A stretch of 62,215 nt of DNA from Bacillus sp. SG-1 (GTDB lineage Bacteria > Bacillota > Bacilli > Bacillales > Bacillaceae_B). The stretch's first letter is position 1; each line of letters begins with the position of its first letter. The notes below the pieces were generated by a model that made no database searches, was not told the DNA's origin, and saw only the letters and a program-made list of their open reading frames with translations. Where the stretch lies: NCBI RefSeq assembly GCF_000181495.1, contig NZ_ABCF01000011.1, positions 1-62,215 of the forward strand, read 5' to 3'. Positions 52,942-61,417 of this stretch are shown piece after piece. A program made the position numbers and the translations under genes.

Positions 52942-54483
52942 CTACTCTCTTGAAACGTTGTATAGTGACCATTGTCCTGTCGGGTCTACTTGAAGTCCTT
53001 TGACGGATTTATCATATGCCGCTGTTACAACACCATGGTGCATGATGACAACCGGGGCATCTTTGACAAGAATCTTATTCGCTTCATTCAATTTTTGTTG
53101 ACGAATATCTTGATCAACATTTTGTCTTGACTCATCGACTAATTTATCAAACTCTGGGTTAGAGTAACCAGTACGGTTGGAAGCTCCGATATTGTCGCTG
53201 TGGTAGTTCGGGTACAGCAGCTCACTTCCATCTGCTGTAGAGTTAGACCAGCCTAAGAACGTGATATCGAATTTTCCTTCTTTCGTTGTATCAAGGAATG
53301 TACCCCACTCCATTGATTCAATCTTCACCTTGAAGCCTGCCTGCGTCAGCTGTGATTGAGCGATTTCAGCCATCATCATGTAAGCGTCCGTATTGGCAAC
53401 AAGCATTGTCAATTCCTGATCTCCAAATCCATTTTTCTCAACAAGTTCTTTTGCTTTTTCCAGGTCGTGGTTGTAACCAGCTTCATCTGCTGACTCGTCG
53501 TAACCAAATACTTTAGGTCCGATGACGCTGTTCCCTTGTACACCAAGTCCGTTTAACTTGTTGACATACGCTTCGCGGTCAAGTGCATACGCTGCAGCCT
53601 GACGGAATTCTGGGTTATTCATCGGCTCTTTTGTCATATTGAAGCCCATGTAGTACATTGGCGTTCCTTCATTCTTCTTCACTTCTACATTCTTAAGTGA
53701 TTCCACACGTTGCAGCTGTTCTGACGGGATTCCGTCGATGAACTGTACATCGCCTGTTTGCAGCATGGAGATGGCTGTATTGACTTCCGGTACCACTTTG
53801 AATGTTACAGTCTCAAGTGTAGGTTCACCCTGCCAGTAGTCAGCATTTTTCTCTAGGACAACTTGATCACCCTGTGTCCAGCTGACGAATTTGAATGGAC
53901 CCGTTCCAACTGGTTCCTTCATTAAGTCTTGAGATTTGTCTGCATCAGGACTAACGATGGAAGCGTTCGTGTGAGACAGCGCTGCAAGCATCGCACCGTA
54001 GGGTTTTTCTGTTTTGATTTCCACTGTGTACTCATCAACAACATTTACTTCTGAGATTGGCTCCAATAATGATGCACGAGGTGCCGCTGTTTCAGGATCA
54101 CGGAATTTATCAAATGTATATTTTACTGCTTCAGCATTGAAAGGCGTTCCATCTGTAAACTGGATATCTTCTTTCAATTTGATAACCCAAGTGTTTTCAT
54201 CAGGTGTTTCGTAGGATTCCGCTAGTTTTGGCTCGACTTCCATTGTTTCAGGATTTCTAGTGAAAAGAGTTTCATAGATTTGCTCAATCACGCGGGAAGA
54301 TACAGAATCATTTGTTCCAATCGGAGAAAGTCCGACGATATCAGATGTAGAAGCATAGGTTAACTCCTGTGGTACATCTTCCCCGCCGCTTGCGCTTCCT
54401 CCATCTGAACTGCCTGCATTGCTGGAACAGCCTGCTGCAAAAGCAAGCATTGCCATTAATAGAACTGCCAACCACTTTTTCAT
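52942..54483 (-). CDS. Peptide ABC transporter substrate-binding lipoprotein, OppA/DppE-like
   Basis: 513 aa; AGGGGGAAAATTC before the ATG. Signal peptide with lipobox AFAAGCSSN (Cys at 19). The SBP_bac_5 fold is clear: LAESYETPDENTWVIKLKE, FTDGTPFNAEAVKYTFDKF, GTGPFKFVSWTQGD and EFRQAAAYALDREAYVNKL. The closest experimentally known type (dipeptide, glutathione, nickel) cannot be decided by eye; no His-rich nickel site is evident. The long gap before it holds a full R1 repeat. Confidence 0.92.
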   Translation of the reverse strand: MKKWLAVLLMAMLAFAAGCSSNAGSSDGGSASGGEDVPQELTYASTSDIVGLSPIGTNDSVSSRVIEQIYETLFTRNPETMEVEPKLAESYETPDENTWVIKLKEDIQFTDGTPFNAEAVKYTFDKFRDPETAAPRASLLEPISEVNVVDEYTVEIKTEKPYGAMLAALSHTNASIVSPDADKSQDLMKEPVGTGPFKFVSWTQGDQVVLEKNADYWQGEPTLETVTFKVVPEVNTAISMLQTGDVQFIDGIPSEQLQRVESLKNVEVKKNEGTPMYYMGFNMTKEPMNNPEFRQAAAYALDREAYVNKLNGLGVQGNSVIGPKVFGYDESADEAGYNHDLEKAKELVEKNGFGDQELTMLVANTDAYMMMAEIAQSQLTQAGFKVKIESMEWGTFLDTTKEGKFDITFLGWSNSTADGSELLYPNYHSDNIGASNRTGYSNPEFDKLVDESRQNVDQDIRQQKLNEANKILVKDAPVVIMHHGVVTAAYDKSVKGLQVDPTGQWSLYNVSRE

Positions 54484-54546
54484 TGAATTTTCCCCCTATT
54501 TTTAAGTGCTTTTTTGATAAATATTGCTGCTAGTTTAATAAGATAG

Positions 54547-54669
54547 TTGATTTCCGCTTCAGGTGTGCGACTCCGCGGGGCGGGCGGTGAGCCTCCTCGG
54601 CTGCGCCTGTGGGGTCTCACCTGTCCCGCTAGTCCCGCAGGAAGTCGCACACCTACCGCTACAATCAAC
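54547..54669 (+). repeat. Large GC-rich repeat (R1), uninterrupted copy
   Basis: It begins GATTTCCGCTTCAGGTGTGC and ends AGTCGCACACCTACCGCTAC with AATCAAC. The ends pair (AGGTGTGCGACT with AGTCGCACACCT) and internal GC blocks (GGGCGGTGAG with CTCACC) can fold into a branched structure. It lies between the permease and binding-protein genes of the peptide operon. Confidence 0.85.
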
Positions 54670-54716
54670 CCTGAAAACAACAACAATTTTTTATGAACGG
54701 CATTTTCAAGAAATTA

Positions 54717-55619
54717 TTACTGATTCAGATTCATATTTGGATCCAGTGCATCCCTTAATCCATCTCCGACGACATTAAAAGCGAATACAATCAGCATGAT
54801 TGCGATTCCCGGAACGATCGTCATATGAGGCGAAGTCCACATAAAGTTTTGTCCCTGGGCAATCATCGCTCCCCATTCCGGAGTCGGCGGCTGTGCACCC
54901 AATCCAAGGAAACTTAAAGCTGAAGTAGATAGAATGGCCGTTGCCATCCTCATCGTTGCAAACACGATAATCGGCGCCATACAGTTTGGAAGGATGTGCT
55001 TCACGAGGATTCTGAAATCACTTGCCCCGAGCGAGCGCATCGCCTGGATGTACTCCTGTTTTTTCACCGTAAGGACCGAACCGCGGACAATCCTGGCGCA
55101 GGATGGAATTGACCAGATACTGATTGCGATTGCGACATTCACAAGACTTGTTCCAAGGATGGCAATGATCAACATCGCCAGCAGGATGCCCGGAAATGCA
55201 AACAGTAAATCTACCAATCTCATGATGATGCCGTCGAGGCGGCGATAATAACCTGAGATTAACCCCAAGGCAACTCCGCCGATCAATCCAAGGCTGACAG
55301 CCAGAAGGCCAACGGATAAGGAGATTCTGGCTCCGTATACAATCCGGCTCCATATATCTCTTCCATAGTTATCCGTTCCGAGCCAGTGACCTTCTGAGAA
55401 GGCCGGCAATTCAGAGGCTGGCAGGTTTTGCTCTAATGGATCATGCGTGGCAATTACCGGTGCTGCAATGGCCAGGACCAGTTGTAGAGCGATAATGATC
55501 AGACCGATGACAGCCAGTTTGTTTTTTACCAGACGTTTAAACGTCGTGACCAGAAACTTTTCCTTCTTCGGCTTCGATTCCGGCTGGATTTCTTCATTAA
55601 GTACTGCTTCTGCTGACAT
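54717..55619 (-). CDS. Peptide ABC transporter permease, DppC/OppC-like
   Basis: 300 aa; AAAGGAGG before the ATG. A cytosolic N-terminal stretch, one helix, then the OppC-type N-terminal domain (HDPLEQNLPASELPAFSEGH, LGTDNYGRDIWSRIVYGAR) and five permease helices with the EAA loop AMRSLGASDFRILVKHILPN. It forms the channel with the DppB-like partner. Confidence 0.93.
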   Translation of the reverse strand: MSAEAVLNEEIQPESKPKKEKFLVTTFKRLVKNKLAVIGLIIIALQLVLAIAAPVIATHDPLEQNLPASELPAFSEGHWLGTDNYGRDIWSRIVYGARISLSVGLLAVSLGLIGGVALGLISGYYRRLDGIIMRLVDLLFAFPGILLAMLIIAILGTSLVNVAIAISIWSIPSCARIVRGSVLTVKKQEYIQAMRSLGASDFRILVKHILPNCMAPIIVFATMRMATAILSTSALSFLGLGAQPPTPEWGAMIAQGQNFMWTSPHMTIVPGIAIMLIVFAFNVVGDGLRDALDPNMNLNQ

Positions 55620-55645
55620 AATAGGTTCCTCCTTTCCTATACGGC

Positions 55646-56596
55646 TTAATCGTAGCTGATTCTTGGATCAATAAAGACGTAAACGATATCGACAATCAGG
55701 TTAACTAAAACGAATAATGTTGCGACCAGAAGCACCGATCCCTGTACCATCGGGAAGTCTCTTGCCGCGATGGCATCGATCATCAGCCTGCCGACTCCGT
55801 TAATCGCGAAAACCTGTTCCGTAATGATTGTTCCTCCTAAAAGGAAACCGAAGTTTAGACCGATGACTGTGATGACCGGGATCATCGAATTTTTCAATGC
55901 GTGGATCCAAATCACCGTTTTTTCTTTCACGCCTTTGGATCTTGCTGTCCGTATGTAGTCCGCGCGGATGACTTCCAGCATGGATGAACGGCTCATCCTT
56001 GCAATCATCGCTGCCGACCCGGTTCCCAGTGTAATCGCCGGCAGGATCAGCTGCTTCATTCCTTCTACTGTCCAGAACGGAGCACTCAAGCCTCCGACCG
56101 GTAAGATTTGAAGGTTAACGGCGAATACGAGAATCAGAATGGTTCCTAGCCAGAAGTTCGGAATCGAAATCCCCCCTAACGCAAACACGGTGCTCGTGAC
56201 ATCGAGCCAGGAGTTTTGCTTCAGTGCGGAAATGATTCCGGCAATGACACCGATGACCACTGCGACAATCATGCTGGCAATTGCCAGGTTAAGTGTGTTC
56301 GGAAAGCGGATGGCAATCGCTTCTGCCACCGACTGCTTCGTTTGATATGAGTAGCCGAAGTCCCCTTGAAGGATATTTTTCAAATAATCCCAGTACTGCA
56401 CAAGAAATGGTTCATTCAAGCCGAGGCTGTCACGGATTGCTGCGATGTCAGAATCACTCGCTGTCGGTCCGCCGATAATGGTGGCCGGGTCCCCTGGTGC
56501 AAGGTGCATACTGCCAAAGACCAGGAAAGAAATTCCGAATAATAATAAGACCAGTTGAATAATTCTGCGTGAAATGAGTGCTATCATTTGGTTCAC
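55646..56596 (-). CDS. Peptide ABC transporter permease, DppB/OppB-like
   Basis: 316 aa; GGGAGGG before the ATG. Six helices, a typical OppB start (LISRRIIQLVLLLFGISFLV, FGSMHLAPGDPA) and the EAA-type loop RADYIRTARSKGVKEKTVIW. It is the first gene of dppB-dppC-oppA-oppD-oppF-ggt. A CcpA-type operator lies 14 bases before the ATG. Confidence 0.93.
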   Translation of the reverse strand: MNQMIALISRRIIQLVLLLFGISFLVFGSMHLAPGDPATIIGGPTASDSDIAAIRDSLGLNEPFLVQYWDYLKNILQGDFGYSYQTKQSVAEAIAIRFPNTLNLAIASMIVAVVIGVIAGIISALKQNSWLDVTSTVFALGGISIPNFWLGTILILVFAVNLQILPVGGLSAPFWTVEGMKQLILPAITLGTGSAAMIARMSRSSMLEVIRADYIRTARSKGVKEKTVIWIHALKNSMIPVITVIGLNFGFLLGGTIITEQVFAINGVGRLMIDAIAARDFPMVQGSVLLVATLFVLVNLIVDIVYVFIDPRISYD

Positions 56597-56608
56597 CCTC
56601 CCCCTAAC

Positions 56609-56624
56609 TATGAAAGCGCTTCAT
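56609..56624. promoter_or_regulatory. CcpA cre site before the peptide transporter operon
   Basis: TGAAAGCGCTTCA is an almost ideal catabolite-responsive element (TGWNANCGNTNWCA). Placed just upstream of the first permease gene, inside or near the leader, it would give repression by glucose. The stretch 56626-56853 beyond it is AT-rich with no gene and should hold the promoter. Confidence 0.65.
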
Positions 56625-56853
56625 CATTTTAGTAGTCGCTTTCTGAAGTTAACCTCCGTTTGTTAACTTAAAGTTGATTTTAGACTTACAAACGGAATAT
56701 TTTTTATGTTATGGACGATTATAAAGTATTATTCTGAATATTTCTAGTGTTTTTAAAAAAAAGTTTACTTAATTCTTAAGTAAGTAGTTTATATGTATAT
56801 TTTTAAGGGAAATCAGGTGCTTTATTGGAAACTATTGGTTATCGTAGACAAAA

Positions 56854-56902
56854 ACAAAAAAAGACTCAGACATGTTATCAATCAACATGTCTGAGTCTTT
56901 TG
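56854..56902 (-). terminator. Terminator of the Lrp gene
   Basis: AAGACTCAGACATGTT pairs perfectly with AACATGTCTGAGTCTT, and on the minus strand a run of T follows. It separates lrp from the peptide operon. Confidence 0.9.
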
Positions 56903-56931
56903 GCTATCAGGTTACGTTATGTAAGCAAATC

Positions 56932-57381
56932 CTATAATTTCAATCCATTTCGGCTCTTAAAGCGCCGCAATAATATATGACTTTCTACTCTTGTAATGCC
57001 TTCAAGGGCATATAGTTCCTTATTAACAAAGTTCTCCAGGGCGGAGAAATCCTCGACCAGCACGTGCATATGAAGGGTACTCGGACCAGTCATCTGGTAG
57101 CAGCTCGCCACCGCAGGCAGATCAACGAGGTTCTCAGCGACTTCGACAAGGTAGGCGGGTTCGCAGTCCACTTCGAAAAATGCTGATACACTTTTCCCTA
57201 CCTTCTCAGAGTTGATGACCACACTGAAACGCTCAATCACTCCGCCTTCTATCAGCTGATTCACCCGTTCTCGGACAGATACACGCGACAAACCAAGCTC
57301 TTTACCGATATCCACATATGAAGTCCTGCCATTCTCCGTCAGGATCTGCAGTATTTTACGATCAACATCATCAATCTTCAT
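56932..57381 (-). CDS. Lrp/AsnC-family transcriptional regulator (YwrC/ChrS-like)
   Basis: 149 aa from the ATG at 57381; a GTG 15 bases further out is also possible. Residues 1-60 are the AsnC-type winged helix (VDRKILQILTENGRTSYVDI, LSRVSVRERVNQLIEGG). Residues about 65-149 are the RAM ligand-binding domain with TGPSTLHMHVLVEDFSALE. Lrp regulators sense amino acids or, for B. subtilis YwrC (ChrS), chromate. Its place upstream of the transporter, GGT and chr genes suggests it controls them. It has its own terminator. Confidence 0.88.
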   Translation of the reverse strand: MKIDDVDRKILQILTENGRTSYVDIGKELGLSRVSVRERVNQLIEGGVIERFSVVINSEKVGKSVSAFFEVDCEPAYLVEVAENLVDLPAVASCYQMTGPSTLHMHVLVEDFSALENFVNKELYALEGITRVESHILLRRFKSRNGLKL

Positions 57382-57550
57382 GAACCTATGCACCACATTT
57401 CCGATTTAATCATATATCCTATTATACTAATGATCTTTGGTTTGTGAAGGGCAGAGGCAGCGCCCTCTTTGTGAGTTCAGCGCTGAGCCTTCCCTTTTCT
57501 TGAAGTTATACGGGTATTAATACCTAATTGTAACTTATTTGTAATATTCT

Positions 57551-57576
57551 TGAAACTTATCTTTTTCTCTTTCGTC
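57551..57576 (+). promoter_or_regulatory. ECF sigma-type promoter
   Basis: TGAAAC, 16 bases, CGTC. This is the -35/-10 pattern of Bacillus ECF sigma factors (SigM, SigX, SigV, SigW group). It is about 40 bases before the start at 57618. Confidence 0.65.
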
Positions 57577-57617
57577 TAATAAGTAAGAAACATTTTAAGA
57601 AGTTGAGGAGGAGAAGG

Positions 57618-58328
57618 ATGAAGAAGAAATTTTCAATTGTTGTCTTTTTCACGGTTTTGTTTTTGGCAGTTGGCGCCTTTCATTATCAAGGGTCGAAGAG
57701 TACGGTCACAGCTACAGACAGTGATGGGAATATCTCCAAGGATTCACAGCTTGAAGAAACGGCTGAGAACAATGATGAGACAGAAACAACAGAAGATGGG
57801 CAGGAAACAAAAGCCAGCGAAACTGAGAAAAACAGCAATACGGAAAGCGACGAAAATGACACAGCCGCTGAGGAAAGCAAAAACACTTCATCAACTGACT
57901 CTGACTCTGAAAGGACTGACGAAAAGCCTTCCGGAGAGCTAGATTCCCCTCAACAGGAAAGTATTAAATTTGGAAATGATGAATATGTAGATATATCAGA
58001 TGTAGAAAAGTTTAAAGACCTAAGGGAGTTTGCTCAAAAGCATGGTGCCCGCCCATTCGCAATCGAGAATTCAGATTGCTTTGCCATTATTAAAGATGGT
58101 GTGCCTTTATTGTTTTTCTCGGTTGGGACAGTCAGTGCGGGCGTTGAAGAAATATCTGTTTTAAAAGATTATTTCACTGACCTTCATAACTTTTCAGAGG
58201 AGACAGGTATCGCCAGCAACATTGATATGGTTGCAGAAACTGGTGCGGAAGTACAAGTGGACTTTCCAGATGGGGCTGGTTATTTAATCTTTAAAAAAGA
58301 TAACACGGTCGTGGTTAACTGGGGGTAA
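57618..58328 (+). CDS. Exported anchored protein under an ECF-type promoter, unknown
   Basis: 236 aa from the ATG at 57618; GAGGAGG is directly upstream, so the longer TTG frame is rejected. Residues 5-22 are a signal anchor (FSIVVFFTVLFLAVGAFHY). Residues about 35-120 are a Glu/Ser/Thr/Asp-rich linker. Residues about 125-236 are a globular domain (KFKDLREFAQKHGARPFAIE, GYLIFKKDNTVVVNWG) I do not recognise. Similar in plan to the gene at 724. ECF control suggests response to envelope stress. Confidence 0.78.
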   Translation: MKKKFSIVVFFTVLFLAVGAFHYQGSKSTVTATDSDGNISKDSQLEETAENNDETETTEDGQETKASETEKNSNTESDENDTAAEESKNTSSTDSDSERTDEKPSGELDSPQQESIKFGNDEYVDISDVEKFKDLREFAQKHGARPFAIENSDCFAIIKDGVPLLFFSVGTVSAGVEEISVLKDYFTDLHNFSEETGIASNIDMVAETGAEVQVDFPDGAGYLIFKKDNTVVVNWG

Positions 58329-58349
58329 AAATAGATTTCGATAACAGTG

Positions 58350-58380
58350 AACCGGTACCTGGAATCCAGGTACCGGTTTT
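58350..58380 (+). terminator. Terminator between convergent genes
   Basis: AACCGGTACCTGG pairs with CCAGGTACCGGTT, followed by TTT. Confidence 0.85.
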
Positions 58381-58384
58381 CATA

Positions 58385-58582
58385 TTAAAGAGGTTTATTT
58401 GGTTCATAAGTCGGCTGCTGATGCTGAGCCTGATATTGCTGGCTATTCGCCACTGCTCTTTGCACATACTCATCAAGGGAAAATTCGGTGTCCATTCCTT
58501 GGAATTGATCAGACTTGTTTTGGGCTTTCACGACTTTCTGCTGGTCCAGTTCTGCTTTTCGGTTTGTGTCCTCTACTGCCAT
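58385..58582 (-). CDS. Small Gln-rich protein, possibly gamma-SASP-like
   Basis: 65 aa; GGAGGGAACC before the ATG. Hydrophilic, Gln- and Asn-rich, no hydrophobic core: AELDQQKVVKAQNKS, then GMDTEFSLDE. The QxVxxQN and TEFS pieces recall gamma-type small acid-soluble spore proteins, where TEF|ASE is the germination-protease site. The C-terminal SQQYQAQHQQPTYEPNK differs from SASP. If correct it would be made in the forespore as an amino-acid reserve; otherwise a disordered spore or cell protein. Confidence 0.5.
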   Translation of the reverse strand: MAVEDTNRKAELDQQKVVKAQNKSDQFQGMDTEFSLDEYVQRAVANSQQYQAQHQQPTYEPNKPL

Positions 58583-58660
58583 AATGGTTCCCTCCTTGAT
58601 TTTTTAGATATGTGCTTAGGGTTACCTTATGGCAGGGGATTATTCTGGTTGAGAGTAATG

Positions 58661-58707
58661 CAAAAAGACCTGTTTAGAGAGGTATCTCCCTGTAAACAGG
58701 TCTTTTT
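58661..58707. terminator. Two-way terminator
   Basis: AAAAAGACCTGTTTA pairs with TAAACAGGTCTTTTT. It ends the M20 amidohydrolase operon on the minus strand. Confidence 0.85.
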
Positions 58708-58717
58708 CATGTGAAGA

Positions 58718-59923
58718 TTAGTCGACAAATTCAGGGGCGTGCCTGTCACTAAGGTGCAAAGCAAACTCCGCCTTAATTTTTTGCAGGAGTTCACTATTTG
58801 CGAGTACCTCAACCCCAGTCAGTGCCATTGCTTTAGCTCCAAGAATCATCGCTTCTCTCGCCTGATCCGTCATGGCCGCTCTACGGAATTCATGCGTATG
58901 ACAGGCATATGTCCCGTCCGTTATTTTAATATAGGGATGTATGGACGGCACAACCTGGCTGACATTCCCCATATCGAGCGAACCGCTGCCGTCGCGCTGT
59001 TCCTGGATCTCGGTGCTGTCCACACCAAGAGAAATAAGCTCTTGGGTAAAGGCTTCCGACAACCCTGAGCTGGTAATCATATCATCATAAGAGAACTCGT
59101 AGAAAGAGTGCTTCATCATCGCTCCGGTCTGCAATGCCGCTCCTTCCGCACACTTCTTCACTTTTTCAGTCAGTTCATTTACATAGGCACGTGTGGTTCC
59201 ACGGACATAGAATTGGGCAACCGCGTAGTCAGGTGTGACATTCGCTGCTTTTCCCCCTTCGGTTATGATCCCATGGATGCGCGCACTCGGCAGGATGTGC
59301 TGACGAAGGGCATTGATGCTGTTGAACGTTTGGATGACAGCATCAAGAGCATTGATTCCTTCCTGGGGACTTGCCGCAGCATGTGTGGATTTTCCGAAAA
59401 ACTCAAACTGAATGGCATCCATCGCGAGCGATGAGCCACTCTTGACGTAGCTGTGGAGAGGATGAACCATCAAAGCAACATCCAGCTCATCAAAAATGCC
59501 CTCTTCCGCCATCGTTACCTTTCCTCCCCGGGTTTCTTCGGCGGGCGTGCCGTATACGATGACCTTTCCGCCAGTTTCAGAGATTACCTTGCTTACGCCA
59601 ATGCCGGCAGCAATTCCCATAGTGCCAATTAGGTTATGTCCACAAGCGTGTCCGACTTCCGGCAGCGCATCATATTCAGCCATGAAGCCGACGACCGGGC
59701 CTTCCTTACCGCTGTCAAAGACAGCCCTGAAAGCAGTCGGTAAGTTACAAGTACCCATCTCCACAGAAAATCCGTGATCCTCCAAAGTTTCAGAGAGGAC
59801 TTTGCTTGCCTTGAATTCCTCATGGCCCAGCTCCGGATTCTCTCCAATATAAATACTGATTTCATCTAACACCGACTTTAGCTTATCGATCTCTTCAACA
59901 ACTTGCTGCTTCAGTAAGTTCAT
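58718..59923 (-). CDS. M20-family amidohydrolase (N-acyl amino acid / aminobenzoyl-glutamate hydrolase type)
   Basis: 401 aa from the ATG at 59923 (AGGGTGAT upstream). Zinc-site motifs: GHACGHNLIGTMGIAAGIG, PAEETRGGKVTMAEEGIFDE and MVHPLHSYV, with a dimerisation domain around FFGKSTHAAASPQEGINALD. It hydrolyses an N-acyl or peptide bond in the cytosol. It follows an amino-acid ABC importer on the same strand with only a REP in between. B. subtilis yxeMNO plus yxeP has the same order (importer plus M20 deacylase, used for S-(2-succino)cysteine), but the substrate here is not known. Confidence 0.88.
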   Translation of the reverse strand: MNLLKQQVVEEIDKLKSVLDEISIYIGENPELGHEEFKASKVLSETLEDHGFSVEMGTCNLPTAFRAVFDSGKEGPVVGFMAEYDALPEVGHACGHNLIGTMGIAAGIGVSKVISETGGKVIVYGTPAEETRGGKVTMAEEGIFDELDVALMVHPLHSYVKSGSSLAMDAIQFEFFGKSTHAAASPQEGINALDAVIQTFNSINALRQHILPSARIHGIITEGGKAANVTPDYAVAQFYVRGTTRAYVNELTEKVKKCAEGAALQTGAMMKHSFYEFSYDDMITSSGLSEAFTQELISLGVDSTEIQEQRDGSGSLDMGNVSQVVPSIHPYIKITDGTYACHTHEFRRAAMTDQAREAMILGAKAMALTGVEVLANSELLQKIKAEFALHLSDRHAPEFVD

Positions 59924-59960
59924 ACATATCACCCTCATTTATGAATTGTAACGCTTCATT

Positions 59961-60004
59961 ACTTTAAAGCACTAAGAGGGACAGTCCCTCTTAGTGCTTT
60001 AAAG
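59961..60004. repeat. REP element
   Basis: CTTTAAAGCACTAAGAGGGA with CAGTCCCTCTTAGTGCTTTA, a near-perfect palindrome right after the ATPase gene and inside the putative importer-amidohydrolase operon. Confidence 0.9.
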
Positions 60005-60006
60005 GA

Positions 60007-60741
60007 CTAAAGTACTTTTTCAAGGAACTCTTTCGCACGCTCGCTTTTCGGGTTATGGAAGAAGTCTTCTGGATGGACGTCTTCCATTAATACGCCGCCG
60101 TCCAGGAATAGTATTCTGTCTGCGACTTCTTTAGCAAAGCCCATTTCGTGCGTGACAATGGCCATGGTCATACCTGTATGTGCCAGTGATTTGACGACAT
60201 CCAGCACTTCTTTGATCATTTCCGGATCCAGAGCAGATGTAGGCTCATCAAACAGCATGACATCCGGTGACATTGCCAACGCTCGGGCGATGGCGACACG
60301 CTGTTTCTGCCCGCCTGACAATCTGTTCGGATAGTCATTCGCTTTCTCAGAAAGCCCTACAGATTTCAAGAGTTTTAAGGCATTCTCTTCTGCCACAGCC
60401 TCTGACTCTCCTTTTACCACGACAGGTGCATACGTAACATTTTCCAGCACCGTCTTATGCGGGAACAGATTGAAATGCTGAAACACCATTCCGACATTTT
60501 GGCGCACTTTCAAGATGTCTGTTTTAGGATTTGTAATCTCTTCCTCTCCAATCCATACTTCACCGCTCGTCGGTGTTTCAAGAAGGTTCAAGCAGCGGAG
60601 CAGTGTGGACTTTCCAGATCCGGAAGGACCGATGATCGCCACGACTTCCCCTTTATTGATTGTTGTTGATATTCCTTTTAAAACCTCCAGCTTTCCATAA
60701 GTTTTATGAAGGTCGTTCACTTTGATGTAATCCTTACTCAC
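60007..60741 (-). CDS. Polar amino-acid ABC transporter ATP-binding protein
   Basis: 244 aa; GTG start overlapping the permease stop (GTGA), AGGAGG upstream. Walker [11 protein letters not shown], signature [15 protein letters not shown], Walker [16 protein letters not shown] and the H-loop [15 protein letters not shown]. It is the GlnQ/ArtM class, which drives uptake of polar amino acids, cystine or derivatives. It is the third gene of binding protein, permease, ATPase. Confidence 0.94.
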   Translation of the reverse strand: MSKDYIKVNDLHKTYGKLEVLKGISTTINKGEVVAIIGPSGSGKSTLLRCLNLLETPTSGEVWIGEEEITNPKTDILKVRQNVGMVFQHFNLFPHKTVLENVTYAPVVVKGESEAVAEENALKLLKSVGLSEKANDYPNRLSGGQKQRVAIARALAMSPDVMLFDEPTSALDPEMIKEVLDVVKSLAHTGMTMAIVTHEMGFAKEVADRILFLDGGVLMEDVHPEDFFHNPKSERAKEFLEKVL

Positions 60742-61393
60742 TTCGGCGCAGCCTCCTTTCCAGTTGTCTTCCGAGCAATGTCAGGCACATGACAAGCACA
60801 TAATAAATGAGTCCTGCAAAAATCAACGGTTCGAACGCTGTGTACGTATTCGCGCTTACGATTTGCGATCTTCTCATGATATCTAAAAATCCGATAGTCG
60901 ACACAATTGCCGATTCTTTTGTTAATGTAATATATTCATTCATCAATGCAGGCAGAATATTTTTTAACGCCTGCGGAAGGATGATATCTTTCATCATTGG
61001 GCGATAGGAAATTCCCAGCGCCTCAGCTGCCTCTTGCTGACCTTTATCAACCGCCTGGATTCCCGCGCGGATGATTTCTGAAATATACGCGCCAGAATTC
61101 AAACCGAAAGCAAGCATCCCTGCCAAAAACGGTGGAATGTCAAAGCCCGTCAACTGTGGTGTGGCAAAGTAAATCAGCATCAGCTGCAAAATTAGAGGCG
61201 TTCCCCTGAAAATCGATGTATATGCATCCGCAAACCACTTTAAAACTTTAATTCTGCCAATCTTGAATAATGATAAAACTGTTCCGATGATAAAACCTAC
61301 GATTCCCGACAACAAAACGAAAAGCAGCGTTACCCATACTCCGTTCAGTATAAAAGGAATAGAAGGCACGATCCGGAGAAAATCCAAATCCAT
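60734..61393 (-). CDS. Polar amino-acid ABC transporter permease
   Basis: 219 aa; GAGGTGCAGGC before the ATG. HisM/GlnP-type with five helices: [33 protein letters not shown], and the EAA loop [20 protein letters not shown]. It probably forms a homodimeric channel with two ATPases. Confidence 0.93.
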   Translation of the reverse strand: MDLDFLRIVPSIPFILNGVWVTLLFVLLSGIVGFIIGTVLSLFKIGRIKVLKWFADAYTSIFRGTPLILQLMLIYFATPQLTGFDIPPFLAGMLAFGLNSGAYISEIIRAGIQAVDKGQQEAAEALGISYRPMMKDIILPQALKNILPALMNEYITLTKESAIVSTIGFLDIMRRSQIVSANTYTAFEPLIFAGLIYYVLVMCLTLLGRQLERRLRRSE

Positions 61394-61417
61394 GCCTGCA
61401 CCTCATTTCTTATATAT

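Noticed and set aside
59942-59956. cre-like TGTAACGCTTCA upstream of the M20 gene
   Set aside because: One base too short between half-sites to fit the CcpA consensus.
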